In this document: in pieces, positions 33,451-42,565 of the stretch
Layout: the number at the start of each line of letters is the position of its first letter
Numbering within the stretch: position 1 is the first letter of the stretch
Assembly (NCBI GenBank): GCA_963806635.1
Contig: CAWDZA010000015.1
Span: 620,001 to 684,000, forward strand
Source: CAVVEQ01 sp963806635
GTDB lineage: Bacteria; Chloroflexota; Anaerolineae; Anaerolineales; Anaerolineaceae
Length of the DNA stretch: 64,000 nt
Direction: 5' to 3'
Translations under genes and position numbers: made by a program
The notes under the pieces: generated by a model
The model's database searches: none
What the model was told of the DNA's origin: nothing
The model's input: only the letters and a program-made list of their open reading frames with translations

Positions 33451-35723
33451 TCTTCACCTCCTGAGGCTTCCGGATTCAGATCCGGCTCAGGCTGCTCAGC
33501 AATTGTGATTTGAATGGATGCCTTGCGCGCATTCGCGATCCGGCCAATCTCGCTGGCAGAAATCTGGAGGATGGTGCTCATATCCAGGGACCGTCGAAGT
33601 TTGTTGGTGATCTCGTAGAGTTTTTCCTGACGGTCAACCTGGGCTTTGACCTGATCAACCAATTTCAAGTTCGCCAGGAGAGAACCAATGCTCAAGCAGA
33701 AAATCTGGATCAGCTCCAGATCATACTCATTGTATTGATCCGCCTTGGAGTGCTCCATCTCAAGGATCGCAAATATCTCATCACCGAACGAGATCGGCGC
33801 TGCCAATCCGGATTGGCTGGCAGAGTCGAATAACTCTCCAACACGTTTCTCCTGACTTGGTGACGAGATGACCGCCTTATTGGTGGTGGCTGCCTTTCCG
33901 GCAAGCCGGTCACCGGGCTGAAGAATCTGTCCGCGCAATTCGTCCGAAAGCGCTCGTGCGTAGCGAATTTCGTATTCGCCACCTGCAGCAGGTGTGAGGA
34001 TGCAAGCCTGATCACAGAGGTGAAAATCGACGAATTGATTGGGAATGGAATTCAATATTTCACCCAGGGATCGTCCAGCGCTGGACTGAATGGATATCTG
34101 ATTGAGAATCTGTTGGCGATTTACAGTTTTTGAAACAGTTTCATCAAGCGTGGATAATGCTCCTCTGAGAGTTCTCAGCTTAAAGAAGTACGAAACCATC
34201 CCGCCTAAAACTTTTAGAGATGCTGGGGAGATCGTTGATAATTTCTTATCCCCAAGTGGATTATCCAACAAGAGCAAACCGTTATTCTCGTTCGCAGATT
34301 CAAACGGAATGAAAAGCGATTCAGAGTGAAGGTTGAGAGAGGAGAAAATCGGCGGTATCGAAGGCGTTACTTCTTTCGCGTTTATCGGTTCTGTCAAGGA
34401 TTCAATATCAGATCGTTCATCAGTGGAGATTGGTTGTTGAAAAACAATTGGTTCAGCACCTGGAGAAAATTGAGATATATGGAGTTGGTCTTTGGCTTCG
34501 TTTAATTCCGCTACCGATAAAAGAATCTGATCGTTATAAACTGAATTGACTAATTGAAGAAGCGATTTGAAAAAATCCTCCTGATCGACTGGGAGTTGAA
34601 CCGAGCTTGAAGTTTGTAAGAGGAATTGCAAGTCCTCTTCAAGGTGGGTAGTCTGTTGAGCGCGAGACTCAAAAGAGAGTCTATCCTGCAAATTCTCAAG
34701 GATCTTTTGATAGACTGTAATCTTTTGAAAATTAATCGGTTCAAGATCGCGGGACCCGATAACAATCAATTCATAAATTTCTCCATCCAAAATCAATGGC
34801 AGGATTGCCAGGGAACTGCATTCGCGACGAATAAAGAAGGAGAACAGATCACCCAATTCAGCATTAGAAGGAAGATCGTTGAAGAACTGGATTTCCTTTT
34901 TCTGAATTATTTCCTCAAAACTCGTAGTTTCAACCTTCAACCCGATCAGTGAGGCATCGAACCCGGTACCCTTCGCGTCGAATAAATCCTCCAGGATCAG
35001 ATCGTTATTACCAACCTTGAAAATGAAGGAGACATAATCAGAGCCATGAAACGAGCTGAGTAGAATTTTATTTAATGATTTGGGTTCTGGCGAAGAGATC
35101 AATTCACGGGAAACTCGCGAATATGTGACGAGTGCTGGAAAGGATACCCCGGCATCATCCTGGGTGGTTTTTTCCTCCAGAAATTCACCAAAGAGCTGAA
35201 CTGCAACAGCCAACCCGGGTAGGTCTTCGCGGTTGATCCCTTGCGGCTTGGTGAATTGAATATCGAGCAGCGATGTTACCAGGTTGGATTTTAGAATTGG
35301 AGAAATAAATAATGACCGGGATTTCGAATCCAAGACGGCATTTTGATATGTCACAAGTTCAGTTTCCAAATCTGCAATATAAAATTCCTGAGCATTGAAA
35401 GCCACGCGCGCAAGCGTTTCTGTTGAACGGGACGGAATGGATAAACCGGCTGGATCTTTCTCTTCTGCCGGTGCGGTATAAAGCAGCTTTAGCCCGATAT
35501 CCCTGGTTTTTTGATCAATAATATAAAATCCGGCCTGTGAGACATATGGCAGGCGAGTGAGATATTCGAGAAAACTCTTGGCAAATGACAAGGAGTCCGT
35601 CGTAGAATCCCGGAATCGAAGCAGCGCACCGAGCAATTGACCGAGGTCAAGAGCGGAATGGTCAATTCCTGGAGTTTCTTCTTGATTTGCGTTATTGGAA
35701 AAAGTAAGCTCGTTATCAGTCAT
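33447..35723 (-). CDS. Large GAF-domain protein without membrane or kinase domains
   Basis: A 758-residue soluble protein made largely of GAF-like domains. The clearest are at about 45-185 and 550-715 (FHLCDQACILT, ISFGDEIFAILEMEHS); more diverged ones lie between. The C-terminus has a helical segment and a short conserved tail (KLRRSLDMSTILQIS) that also closes the other sensors in this cluster. No enzymatic motif is visible. It lies between two response regulators and the membrane sensors, coupled to the next gene by ATGA. It may be a signalling scaffold (inference). Confidence 0.78.
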   Translation of the reverse strand: MTDNELTFSNNANQEETPGIDHSALDLGQLLGALLRFRDSTTDSLSFAKSFLEYLTRLPYVSQAGFYIIDQKTRDIGLKLLYTAPAEEKDPAGLSIPSRSTETLARVAFNAQEFYIADLETELVTYQNAVLDSKSRSLFISPILKSNLVTSLLDIQFTKPQGINREDLPGLAVAVQLFGEFLEEKTTQDDAGVSFPALVTYSRVSRELISSPEPKSLNKILLSSFHGSDYVSFIFKVGNNDLILEDLFDAKGTGFDASLIGLKVETTSFEEIIQKKEIQFFNDLPSNAELGDLFSFFIRRECSSLAILPLILDGEIYELIVIGSRDLEPINFQKITVYQKILENLQDRLSFESRAQQTTHLEEDLQFLLQTSSSVQLPVDQEDFFKSLLQLVNSVYNDQILLSVAELNEAKDQLHISQFSPGAEPIVFQQPISTDERSDIESLTEPINAKEVTPSIPPIFSSLNLHSESLFIPFESANENNGLLLLDNPLGDKKLSTISPASLKVLGGMVSYFFKLRTLRGALSTLDETVSKTVNRQQILNQISIQSSAGRSLGEILNSIPNQFVDFHLCDQACILTPAAGGEYEIRYARALSDELRGQILQPGDRLAGKAATTNKAVISSPSQEKRVGELFDSASQSGLAAPISFGDEIFAILEMEHSKADQYNEYDLELIQIFCLSIGSLLANLKLVDQVKAQVDRQEKLYEITNKLRRSLDMSTILQISASEIGRIANARKASIQITIAEQPEPDLNPEASGGEE

Positions 35724-35731
35724 GGATTATC

Positions 35732-36154
35732 CTAATACATCTCCCAGACAGTGTCACCGGTCAAGATGCGTCTTAATTGATCAGGAAATCGGTCGGGGTC
35801 AATCGGTTTACCCAGGAAGCCGTTGAAACCTGCTTTTTGTGCCTTTGCCATGGAATCTGTGCTCACATCAGCCGTCACCGCAACCACTGGAATACTTTTC
35901 AAATTTTCTGCGGACCGGATCTTACTCAGGGCGCTATAACCATCCTCGTAGGGCAGGTGAATATCAAGGAGGATAATATCCAAACGTGTCAGGGTTTTTG
36001 AAAATTCAACAACTTCAAAACCTGATGATTTCCATTCACATTGAATTCCCAATGCATTGAGCAACCTGGCAAGGAGCATAAAGTTGGCGGCATTATCCTC
36101 GACGACTAACGCAACCTTGTTTTTGAAGAATTCGAAGTCTGATTCTGGGGTCAT
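35732..36154 (-). CDS. Single-domain response regulator
   Basis: A 140-residue receiver domain with no output domain. The acidic pair in VVEDN, the phospho-acceptor Asp in ILLDIHLPYEDG, VTADVS and the Lys in GKPID are present. It is a stand-alone phosphorelay or scaffold partner, like Spo0F or CheY-type proteins; the likely kinase is the hybrid kinase of this operon. It is 11 bases from a similar regulator gene, suggesting duplication. Confidence 0.9.
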   Translation of the reverse strand: MTPESDFEFFKNKVALVVEDNAANFMLLARLLNALGIQCEWKSSGFEVVEFSKTLTRLDIILLDIHLPYEDGYSALSKIRSAENLKSIPVVAVTADVSTDSMAKAQKAGFNGFLGKPIDPDRFPDQLRRILTGDTVWEMY

Positions 36155-36165
36155 GTATTCCCTAA

Positions 36166-36561
36166 TTAAAGTGATTTATTTCCATTGGGTTGCAAGAATT
36201 GTTCGATCTGGTCTGGAAAGAGATCTACATCAATGGGTTTTTCAATATACCCATCATATCCAGCCAGCATCGATTTTTCCCGGTCGCCTTTGAGCGCATT
36301 GGCCGTGATCGCCACCACCGGAATATCCCGGTAATATGGAATGGATTTCAATTTGGACGTGAGTGTATTCCCATCGATCTCGGGGAGATTGACGTCCATA
36401 AGGATCAAATCGGGTTTTTGGATTTTCAGGATCGACACAGCCTTCGCAACTGAATCTGCCTCGAGGACTTCATACCCTTGGAATTGAAGTAGCCTGCGGA
36501 TCAGAACGAGGTTTTCGAAGTTATCTTCAACGTGTAGGATAGTTATTTTGCCATCAGGCAT
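36166..36561 (-). CDS. Single-domain response regulator, first gene of the GAF/kinase operon
   Basis: A 131-residue receiver domain with HVEDN, the phospho-acceptor in LILMDVNLPEIDG, ITANAL and the Lys in EKPIDVDLFPDQ. It shares the C-terminal FPDQ segment with the next regulator. It is the first gene of the minus-strand sensory operon and follows the tRNA-Gly terminator. Confidence 0.9.
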   Translation of the reverse strand: MPDGKITILHVEDNFENLVLIRRLLQFQGYEVLEADSVAKAVSILKIQKPDLILMDVNLPEIDGNTLTSKLKSIPYYRDIPVVAITANALKGDREKSMLAGYDGYIEKPIDVDLFPDQIEQFLQPNGNKSL

Positions 36562-36600
36562 GGCGATTTCCGGGTTTCTTAAATAATAAGACCTGAATTC

Positions 36601-36608
36601 ATTTTAGC
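36601..36608 (-). promoter_or_regulatory. Possible extended -10 promoter of the GAF/kinase operon
   Basis: On the minus strand TAAAAT (36601-36606) is preceded by TG at the extended -10 position. It lies between the tRNA-Gly terminator and the first response regulator. No good -35 box is seen, so this is tentative. Confidence 0.35.
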
Positions 36609-36645
36609 ATAATTGAACTGTGGGTATGCTTACATAATTGATAAC

Positions 36646-36671
36646 AAAAAGACCTTCCATTTCTGGAAGGT
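36646..36671 (-). terminator. Intrinsic terminator after tRNA-Gly
   Basis: On the minus strand an 8-bp stem ACCTTCCA/TGGAAGGT with a 4-base loop is followed by CTTTTT. It lies 5 bases beyond the tRNA-Gly 3' end. Confidence 0.85.
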
Positions 36672-36676
36672 TCAGG

Positions 36677-36748
36677 AGCGGGTGATGGGATTCGAACCCA
36701 CGAATATCACCTTGGGAAGGTGATGCCTTACCACTTGGCCACACCCGC
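36677..36748 (-). tRNA. tRNA-Gly (anticodon CCC)
   Basis: The acceptor GCGGGTG/CACCCGC pairs perfectly. The anticodon stem TCACC/GGTGA holds the loop TTCCCAA with anticodon CCC, and the T loop TTCGAAT is standard. Discriminator T; CCA is not encoded. The 311-base gap between the response regulator and mreB is filled by this gene with its promoter and terminator, plus the mreB promoter. Confidence 0.96.
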
Positions 36749-36757
36749 GCGAAAAAG

Positions 36758-36786
36758 ATTATATTGTGAAGGGTGCGGCCTGTCAA
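36758..36786 (-). promoter_or_regulatory. Consensus sigma70 promoter of tRNA-Gly
   Basis: On the minus strand a perfect TTGACA (36781-36786) and a perfect TATAAT (36758-36763) are separated by 17 bases, ending 9 bases before the tRNA. Confidence 0.93.
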
Positions 36787-36828
36787 GAAAACCTATTTTA
36801 ACGACAAAAAGTGTCTGAAAATATCGCA

Positions 36829-36837
36829 TGGTATAAT
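36829..36837 (+). promoter_or_regulatory. Extended -10 promoter of the mre operon
   Basis: TGGTATAAT gives a perfect -10 hexamer at 36832-36837 with the extended TG. No clear -35 box is visible. It lies 35 bases before the mreB ATG. Confidence 0.6.
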
Positions 36838-36872
36838 GATTTTTCATTTGTTAAAATATTCATGACGAGGAG

Positions 36873-37940
36873 ATGAATTTGGCGACCAATCCCTTCAACT
36901 GGATCATGGGATTGTTTTCCCTGGATATCGGAATTGATCTGGGGACAGCGAACACACTGGTTCATGTGCGCAATAAAGGCATCGTAATTCAGGAACCATC
37001 CTGGGTTGCGATCGACAAGAAAACCAGGGTACCACTGGCCATTGGGGCTCAAGCCAAGGAAATGGTTGGGCGAACTCCCGCGAACGTAATTGTTATCCGA
37101 CCCTTGAAGGACGGGGTCATCTCTGAATTTGAAATCACCGCTGCAATGTTGAAATACTTCATCATGCGGGTGCATCAACAAACCGTGGTTCCCATGCCGC
37201 GTCCGCGTGTGGTAATCGGAATTCCTTCTGGTGCGACCGAGGTGGAAAAAAGAGCAGTGTATGACGCAGCCATGTCCGCTGGAGCCCGAGAGACATATCT
37301 TATCGAGGAACCGAGAGCAGCTGCCCTGGGGGCTGGATTACCTGTCAATGAGGTACATGGTTCGATGATCGTGGATATCGGGGGTGGAACAACCGAACTG
37401 GCTATCATGTCCATGCAGGGCATTGTCGTAAGTCGATCCCTGAGGGTGGCCGGAGATGAGCTTGATGCAGATATCGTTCAATATGTCCGTAATAAATATC
37501 ACTTGCTGATAGGCGAGCGCATGGCTGAGCAGGCGAAGATTTCCATCGGCTCCGCTTTTCCACTGCAAACTGAAAACACGATCACGGTTCGGGGTAGGAA
37601 TCTGATCACAGGTTTACCAGATGCTGTGGAGGTTTCCTCTGTGGAAATTCGAGAAGCGGTATCCAGTTCGGTGCAGGTGATCGTGGATACGATCAAAGAC
37701 GCCCTGGACGAAGCCCCGCCGGAAATCCTTTCGGATTTAATCGATTCGGGTATCTGTCTGGCAGGCGGGTCCTCGCAGCTTAAAGGTTTGGATGAACGGA
37801 TCGCTGACGAATTAAAAATCCGGGTTTGGTCTGCTGAAGATCCCATGACCTGTGTGGCCCGAGGGGCTGGTATGGTGTTGGAAAACCTGGAGATTTTCTC
37901 AAAGTACCTGGTGGATTTGGATCATTCCAGTATCCGGTAA
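36873..37940 (+). CDS. mreB: Rod-shape-determining actin homologue MreB
   Basis: MreB polymerises with ATP under the membrane and directs cell-wall elongation. It has 355 residues with phosphate-1 motif DIGIDLGTANT, phosphate-2 DIGGGTTELA, the GARETYLIEEPRAA segment and adenosine motif CLAGGSSQL. The start is uncertain. The GAGGAG ribosome site abuts the ATG at 36873 with no spacing, but lies 6 bases before TTG at 36879, which would give a protein two residues shorter. TTG initiation is therefore plausible. It leads mreB-mreC-mreD-mrdA-rodA. Confidence 0.95.
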   Translation: MNLATNPFNWIMGLFSLDIGIDLGTANTLVHVRNKGIVIQEPSWVAIDKKTRVPLAIGAQAKEMVGRTPANVIVIRPLKDGVISEFEITAAMLKYFIMRVHQQTVVPMPRPRVVIGIPSGATEVEKRAVYDAAMSAGARETYLIEEPRAAALGAGLPVNEVHGSMIVDIGGGTTELAIMSMQGIVVSRSLRVAGDELDADIVQYVRNKYHLLIGERMAEQAKISIGSAFPLQTENTITVRGRNLITGLPDAVEVSSVEIREAVSSSVQVIVDTIKDALDEAPPEILSDLIDSGICLAGGSSQLKGLDERIADELKIRVWSAEDPMTCVARGAGMVLENLEIFSKYLVDLDHSSIR

Positions 37941-37969
37941 CGGTTTATCCCTGAAAGGGAAAACCAAGT

Positions 37970-38815
37970 ATGAAGCAATTTTCCCAAAGAAATGTTCAAA
38001 TCATCATATTCCTGCTGATCGCTGCAGGTGTTGTATTACTATCTCTGGCTGGATTCATCCAACCAATTATTGGTACTGCAACCAATCCCGTTATTCAATT
38101 GCAGAGTTATGTTTCCACCCGTGTTCAAGCGATTGTGGATTTCTTTACTGTTCCACGCGACCTGGCCAGTCTACGCTCGCGCAACGCGGAACTGGAGAGT
38201 GAAATCTCTCAGCTCCAATCGCAAGTGATCCAACTTAAGCAGCAACTGGTTGAAACGGATGTGCTCTACGCTTTATTGAATTTCGCCAGGGACAACCCTG
38301 AAAATCAGTATGTCGCTGCTGCAGTCATCGGTCGGGATCCCAGCCCTTTCATGCACTATGTCATCATCGATCACGGTACGGATAGCGGAATTCGACACGG
38401 GATGCCCGTTGTTACCGATCAAGGTTTGGTGGGGAGGGTGGATGCCGTAACTGCAAAAGCTGCCAGGGTGGAATTGATCACGGACCCGGGATCCGTCATT
38501 AATGTCAAGTTGGAATCATTAGGAGTCGAGGCACAGATCGCTGGTTCCTTAACAGGCGAGATCAATCTTCAAATGGTGCCCCAGGATCTGGAATTAAAAC
38601 CTGGTGAAATAGTATTGTCGTCCGGTTTGGGGGGTGCTTATCCTTCCGATCTCCTGATCGGTCAGGTGATCAGTGTGATCAAGCGGCAAACAGATCTGTT
38701 TCAATCTGCCGTAGTGCAACCGGTGGTCGACTTTGCAAATTTGAATGCCGTGCTAGTCATCACCAACTTCCGACCAGTTGAAATCGCCCCGTTGGTTCCC
38801 ACTCCCTTACCCTAA
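37970..38815 (+). CDS. mreC: Rod-shape-determining protein MreC
   Basis: Bitopic membrane protein (281 residues) of the elongation complex. It has one N-terminal helix (about 10-32), a coiled coil (about 65-95, LRSRNAELESEISQL) and the beta-rich extracellular domain (IIDHGTDSGIRHGMPV, SGLGGAYPSDLLIG). The order mreB-mreC-mreD and the 5-base gap to mreD support the call. Confidence 0.94.
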   Translation: MKQFSQRNVQIIIFLLIAAGVVLLSLAGFIQPIIGTATNPVIQLQSYVSTRVQAIVDFFTVPRDLASLRSRNAELESEISQLQSQVIQLKQQLVETDVLYALLNFARDNPENQYVAAAVIGRDPSPFMHYVIIDHGTDSGIRHGMPVVTDQGLVGRVDAVTAKAARVELITDPGSVINVKLESLGVEAQIAGSLTGEINLQMVPQDLELKPGEIVLSSGLGGAYPSDLLIGQVISVIKRQTDLFQSAVVQPVVDFANLNAVLVITNFRPVEIAPLVPTPLP

Positions 38816-38820
38816 AAACC

Positions 38821-39321
38821 GTGGAATTACTGATCGCATTCCCCGTACTGATTCTTGCATTTATCTTCCAAACCACGATTATTGCGCGTTTAACATTATT
38901 AAATGGTATGGCAGATTTGATGATGCTTATCCTGATCGCCTGGGGATTACAAGAGGAATCCAAAAATGCCTGGATGTGGGCAATATTGGGCGGACTGGCA
39001 ATCGGGTTTGGTTCGGCTGCACCCTGGTTCATTTTCCCGATCTGTTACTTGATCCTGATCGCAATTACTACCCGTTTTCGTTCACGAATTTGGCAAAATC
39101 CGATCCTGGCGATGATGATCATCACCACCATTGGAACATTCATGATCCTTGGGGTGGAATTCACATTCCTTCGACTTTCCGGAATTAATCTCAGTTTTAA
39201 GGAAAGCTTGACAAGAACTATTCTGCCTAGTATGTTACTGAACCTGTTACTGGCTTTTCCTGTTTTTTGGGGAATGCGGGAAACAGCCAGGTTGATATAT
39301 CGGACCAAGAATACATCATGA
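38821..39321 (+). CDS. mreD: Rod-shape-determining protein MreD
   Basis: A 166-residue integral membrane protein with about five hydrophobic helices, starting with GTG. Sequence conservation in MreD is low. The call rests on size, hydrophobicity and its position between mreC and the PBP2 gene, whose ATG overlaps the mreD stop. Confidence 0.88.
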   Translation: MELLIAFPVLILAFIFQTTIIARLTLLNGMADLMMLILIAWGLQEESKNAWMWAILGGLAIGFGSAAPWFIFPICYLILIAITTRFRSRIWQNPILAMMIITTIGTFMILGVEFTFLRLSGINLSFKESLTRTILPSMLLNLLLAFPVFWGMRETARLIYRTKNTS

Positions 39322-41396
39322 ATTTATTTGATCTTTCGTTCAAATCAAAAAACCCGTGGAGATTTCGCATCATTATCTTCATAATGGTGGGCGTTCTACT
39401 CGTTTTCATCTTTAAGCTTTTCTCTATACAGGTAATCCAGGGTGCGGATAATCTGGAGCAAGCGGATGAGAACCGGATTTCCAAGATCAGCCTTCCAACC
39501 CAGCGGGGAACGATCACTGATCGAAATGGATACGTTCTGGCTCGCAATGTTGCTTCGTATAATGTGGTCATCACCCCAGCTGATCTGCCTACTGATCCAG
39601 GTAGCCAGCAGGAAGTGTTTCGAAAGCTGAGCGAGCTTATTGATGTGCCAGTTACGAATGGGGAATTGACAGACGAGACGGTGAAATTATTTTCTCCTTG
39701 CAAGACGACCTTTGGAATTACCGAAATCGTTTCGATCGCCGATTCACTTGCACCTTATAAACCTGTACGCATCAAGTGCAACGTGGATGAAAAAATCGCG
39801 ATGATGATCGAGCAAAATGCCAGTGATTGGCCTGGGGCTGGGATTGAGGTTGAACCAATCCGTGATTACCCGACGGGTGGATTAACTTCGGAGGTAATCG
39901 GCTTTCTCGGCCCTATCCCCGCTGCGCTCGAAGAAACGTATACTGATCAGGGCTTCGTACCCGGCCGGGATAAAGTTGGTTACGCTGGAATAGAAAACAG
40001 CCAGCAGGATATCCTGGGCGGTAAGAATGGGGAACGGCTGGTGGAAGTGGATGTCGCCGGTAAGACAATCCGTGATCTGGAAGATCCAGTTGAACCAGTC
40101 CCGGGCAATAACCTCGAGTTGACAATCGACACAAGATTGCAAGCGGCAGCCAAAGCAGCGCTAAAAGGTGAGATTGACTTCTGGAATACTTATTTGAACC
40201 GGACGCTTTCCACCAATGGCGTTGTGATTGCCATGAATCCAAAGACTGGCGAGATACTCTCACTGGTTTCCTACCCAACCTTTGAAAACAACCGGATGGC
40301 CAAAGAAATTCCAGGAGATTACTATACACAGCTTGTCGAAGATCCCGATCGACCGCTCTTCAATCATGCCATTTCCGCGGAGCATCCACCTGGTTCAGTA
40401 TTCAAAATCGCAGCAGCCATCGGTGCGCTAAACGAAAAAGTGGTTACACCCCAGCAGGAACTTGAAGATCCGGGGAAAATCACGATCACCCAAAAATTTT
40501 CTGAAAATGACGTTGGAACCCCAAGAGATTATGTTTGCTGGGAAAGAACAGGGCATGGCTTACAGGATTTTCTAAAAGGGGTTATGAATTCCTGCGATGT
40601 ATATTTTTACAAAATCGGCGGAGGTTATAAAGACGAAGTCCCGGATGGCGGTCTGGGTATTTGGAGACTTGGGGAATACGCCAAGGCGCTGGGCTGGGGC
40701 AAGGAAACAGGCATCGAGCTGCCTGGAGAAGCATCGGGATTGATCCCAAACCCAACCTGGAAACGCCAAGTGCAGACGGAAAACTGGTCCACTGGCGACA
40801 CGTATATTTCAACGATTGGACAGGGATATGTACTTTCCACGGCCTTACAGGTGCTGCAAGCGTATGCAACCGTAGCCGATGATGGCAAGATGATGAAACC
40901 GACATTGATCCACAAGATCACTAACTCCACTGGGGATGTGGTTCAAGATTTTTCTCCGATTCTGAAGCAGGATATCACCAAGGACAAGCTGATTAATGTT
41001 TTTGATGAAAATAATATTCCAACAGGAGAAATGAAATCGGTTGAACCCTGGATCATTGATTATTTAAAACAGGGTTTACGATTAGTGGTTACCAGTGGAA
41101 CCGCTGTGAAGGAATTCGAGGGCATGACCATCCCGGCAGCTGGAAAAACCGGGACAGCAGAATATTGCGATAATATCGCCCGGGAAAAGAACCTATGCAA
41201 TCCGGGCAATTGGCCTGCGCATGCCTGGTTTGTAGGGTATGCCCCTTATGATGACCCAGAGATAATCGTGGTCGCTTTTGTATACAACGGCAAGGAAGGT
41301 TCGACTGTTGCTGCACCGATCGTGCGTAAGGTCCTTGAAGCGTATTTTGAGCTGAAGGATATCGATAGCGGCAAGGCCGGAACGACGAATCCGTAA
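39318..41396 (+). CDS. mrdA: Penicillin-binding protein 2 (elongasome transpeptidase)
   Basis: Class B PBP that cross-links peptidoglycan during elongation, partner of RodA. I choose the ATG at 39318 because it overlaps the mreD stop (ATGA); an upstream alternative codon inside mreD is rejected. It has 692 residues: an N-terminal membrane helix (about 15-38), a dimerisation domain starting QRGTITDRNG, and a transpeptidase domain. The latter has the active Ser in PPGSVFKI near residue 360, a second motif SCD near 425 (SxD in place of the usual SxN), and KTGT near 609. Confidence 0.94.
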   Translation: MNLFDLSFKSKNPWRFRIIIFIMVGVLLVFIFKLFSIQVIQGADNLEQADENRISKISLPTQRGTITDRNGYVLARNVASYNVVITPADLPTDPGSQQEVFRKLSELIDVPVTNGELTDETVKLFSPCKTTFGITEIVSIADSLAPYKPVRIKCNVDEKIAMMIEQNASDWPGAGIEVEPIRDYPTGGLTSEVIGFLGPIPAALEETYTDQGFVPGRDKVGYAGIENSQQDILGGKNGERLVEVDVAGKTIRDLEDPVEPVPGNNLELTIDTRLQAAAKAALKGEIDFWNTYLNRTLSTNGVVIAMNPKTGEILSLVSYPTFENNRMAKEIPGDYYTQLVEDPDRPLFNHAISAEHPPGSVFKIAAAIGALNEKVVTPQQELEDPGKITITQKFSENDVGTPRDYVCWERTGHGLQDFLKGVMNSCDVYFYKIGGGYKDEVPDGGLGIWRLGEYAKALGWGKETGIELPGEASGLIPNPTWKRQVQTENWSTGDTYISTIGQGYVLSTALQVLQAYATVADDGKMMKPTLIHKITNSTGDVVQDFSPILKQDITKDKLINVFDENNIPTGEMKSVEPWIIDYLKQGLRLVVTSGTAVKEFEGMTIPAAGKTGTAEYCDNIAREKNLCNPGNWPAHAWFVGYAPYDDPEIIVVAFVYNGKEGSTVAAPIVRKVLEAYFELKDIDSGKAGTTNP

Positions 41397-41416
41397 AGCG
41401 AGATCAGGCCAATCTG

Positions 41417-42514
41417 ATGAGTAATCGCAGCATTTGGCGGAATTTCGACTACCTGCTATTTGGAGCTGTCGTTTTCCTTTCCATCTTTGGGATCATCGTG
41501 ATCCGTTCAGCCATAGCTGGTAACGCTGAACTTGCTGGTTATCCCAATCGACAAACGATCTATTTTGCCATAGGGATGGTGGTGTTATTTGGAACGGCCA
41601 TCCTGGATTACCATTATTGGGCAGCGTTATCCCGTTACTTGTATGTGATCGTCCTCATTTTCCTGATTTTCACATTTGCAACTGCTCAGGCTCGGTTTGG
41701 GGCAGCCAGGTGGATCGAGACCGGTTTTATTCTGATCCAGCCGGCAGAGATCGCGAAATTAGTGATGGTAATTGTCCTGGCTGATTTTTTTGCACGAACC
41801 CAGGCTTCAGAAAAGAATTTACGGTGGATTTTCTATAGTTTCGCGCTAACTGCTGGGATGGTGGTTTGGATCCTGCTTCAACCGAATTTGAGCACATCGA
41901 TCGTGATCTTTGTGATCTGGTTTGCAATGCTCTGGATCAGCGGAGTCCCCACGAAATACCTCCTCATCTTGGCGGGGGGGGCGATCCTGCTGGCTGTTGT
42001 GATTTTCCCATTTTTACAACCGTACCAACAGGGTCGAATCCTGACTTTTATTTTTCCTGATCCAAATGCCCGGTATGGCAATACTTATAATGTGGATCAA
42101 GCCAGAATCACGATCGGGTCCGGCGGACTGCTGGGCATGGGTTACGGGCATGGCTCACAGGTGCAACTAAGGTTTCTGAAAGTGCGGCATACTGACTTTA
42201 TCTTTTCGGTCATGGCCGAGGAATTCGGTTTCGTCGGCACCGTGCTGGTGGTTGGACTGATGTGTTTTGTTGTTTGGCGATGCTACCGCGCTGCGAGATT
42301 GTCCAACGACGTATTCGGGTCACTGCTTGCCTATGGTTTTGGAACCCTGATATTTTTCCAAATGGCAGTAAACATCGGAGTGAATTTGAATTTGATCCCC
42401 GTCACTGGATTGACCTTGCCATTTATTAGCTATGGGGGCAGTTCATTGCTATCGCTATTATTCGGCATCGGGTTGGTGGAAAGCGTGATTGCCAGGGGTA
42501 AAACCCAACTTTAA
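41417..42514 (+). CDS. rodA: SEDS glycosyltransferase RodA/FtsW
   Basis: SEDS-family polymerase that extends glycan strands from lipid II. It has 365 residues with about ten hydrophobic helices and the family signature near the C-terminus (INLNLIPVTGLTLPFISYGGSS-like region at about 325-345). RodA rather than FtsW is preferred because it follows mrdA in the mre operon. Confidence 0.93.
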   Translation: MSNRSIWRNFDYLLFGAVVFLSIFGIIVIRSAIAGNAELAGYPNRQTIYFAIGMVVLFGTAILDYHYWAALSRYLYVIVLIFLIFTFATAQARFGAARWIETGFILIQPAEIAKLVMVIVLADFFARTQASEKNLRWIFYSFALTAGMVVWILLQPNLSTSIVIFVIWFAMLWISGVPTKYLLILAGGAILLAVVIFPFLQPYQQGRILTFIFPDPNARYGNTYNVDQARITIGSGGLLGMGYGHGSQVQLRFLKVRHTDFIFSVMAEEFGFVGTVLVVGLMCFVVWRCYRAARLSNDVFGSLLAYGFGTLIFFQMAVNIGVNLNLIPVTGLTLPFISYGGSSLLSLLFGIGLVESVIARGKTQL

Positions 42515-42565
42515 CCACCTGAATTATAATGGTCTGAACTTAATTCAAATTTCAAGGCTGAGTAC

